Below are positions 17,374-17,729 of a stretch of DNA of 17,729 nucleotides, one piece after another. Both the position numbers and the translations under genes were made by a program. A model generated the notes under the pieces. The model did not search any database and was not told the origin of the DNA. It saw only the letters and a list, made by a program, of their open reading frames with translations. Each line of letters begins with the position of its first letter. Within the stretch, counting starts at the first letter, position 1. This DNA comes from Coemansia sp. RSA 1804. Taxonomy: Eukaryota; Kickxellomycota; Kickxellomycetes; Kickxellales; Kickxellaceae. The stretch lies in assembly GCA_027578815.1 (NCBI GenBank), contig JANBTH010000421.1, forward strand, positions 1 to 17,729, in the 5' to 3' direction.

Positions 17374-17666
17374 TGTTTGTAAAGTTATAGACATTAAAAT
17401 GTGGAAATTGGAGTTTTGGACCACTGGGGCTGTTGATCAAATCCGATCAGAGTTTTTTTTCTTGTCCTGTTTCACTCTTTGGCGTTGTCGCGGATTTGTT
17501 TATGTTTTACTTGAACGCTGCCTTTTTCCTACTTTTTTTCGCTTTTCTTTGTTGATAGCTTGCACGACGAGCACTGCTGAACTGATTCTTCTCTCTGTTT
17601 ATCAATCATCAATCATCATCTTTGCAACTGGCTAATCAATTAGACCAAGACCAATAAAGAATATAA
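17374..17666. other. spacer and CCT2 promoter region
   Basis: There is no gene. Pyrimidine-rich tracts (17517-17550), short ATCA repeats (17602-17620) and a CCAAT word (17651-17655, very close to the start) precede the CCT2 ATG. Confidence 0.5.
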
Positions 17667-17729
17667 ATGTCAACACAGCTTTTCAACGAGGGCGCCACGC
17701 AAGAGCGCGCGGAGAACGCGCGGCTGAGC
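17667..17729 (+). CDS. CCT2: T-complex protein 1 subunit beta (CCT2), 5' end only
   Basis: Twenty-one codons are visible before the window ends. The residues EGATQERAENARLS match the N-terminus of the beta subunit of the cytosolic chaperonin TRiC/CCT, where yeast and animals have (T/D)EERAE(N/T)ARL followed by the SFVGAIAIGDLVK-type strand. The complex is a double ring of eight related subunits that folds actin and tubulin using ATP. The ATG has A at -3. The rest of the roughly 520-530-residue protein lies to the right, and introns cannot be judged. Confidence 0.85.
   Translation, partial: MSTQLFNEGATQERAENARLS

Overview
The window is nuclear DNA of a fungus. All long reading frames encode eukaryotic or fungal protein families: a Gcn4/CpcA-like bZIP activator, a TRF/Tbf1-type telobox protein, a Bem1/Scd2 polarity scaffold and the start of the chaperonin subunit CCT2. 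Genes are intron-poor, G+C-rich at third positions and separated by long A/T- and pyrimidine-rich spacers. A decayed copy of an F-box/LRR-like family that I recall as expanded in Coemansia and relatives points to Kickxellomycotina (Zoopagomycota). That placement rests on memory of the family, not on a search.

Layout, left to right: 1-1500 has no gene I can defend, but holds a degenerate hexamer array, a 19-bp palindrome and a perfect 14-bp stem hairpin. Position 1504-1611 (minus) is a 35-codon cysteine-rich ORF behind a TATA box, a possible metallothionein-like micro-gene. 2563-4008 (minus) is the bZIP gene, with candidate upstream ORFs, a hairpin and a TGAGTCA site in its 5' region. 5509-8535 (minus) is the telobox protein gene. 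8536-12703 is a 4.2-kb divergent spacer. Its last 942 nt contain no ATG on the plus strand and look like a very long 5' leader for the next gene. 12704-15016 (plus) is the BEM1 homologue. 15586-17373 (plus) is an F-box/LRR-like pseudogene with five in-frame stops and no frameshift. At 17667 the CCT2 gene begins and runs off the window.

The genes do not form one pathway: they are a general amino-acid-control-type regulator, a telomere or promoter binding factor, a Cdc42 polarity scaffold and a cytosolic folding machine. The most interesting signals are regulatory: the uORF architecture of the bZIP gene, the ATG-free leader of BEM1, and the cysteine-rich micro-ORF. The frame-preserving stop-riddled pseudogene is the other item to check. 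I saw no tRNA, rRNA, CRISPR array or intact transposon.
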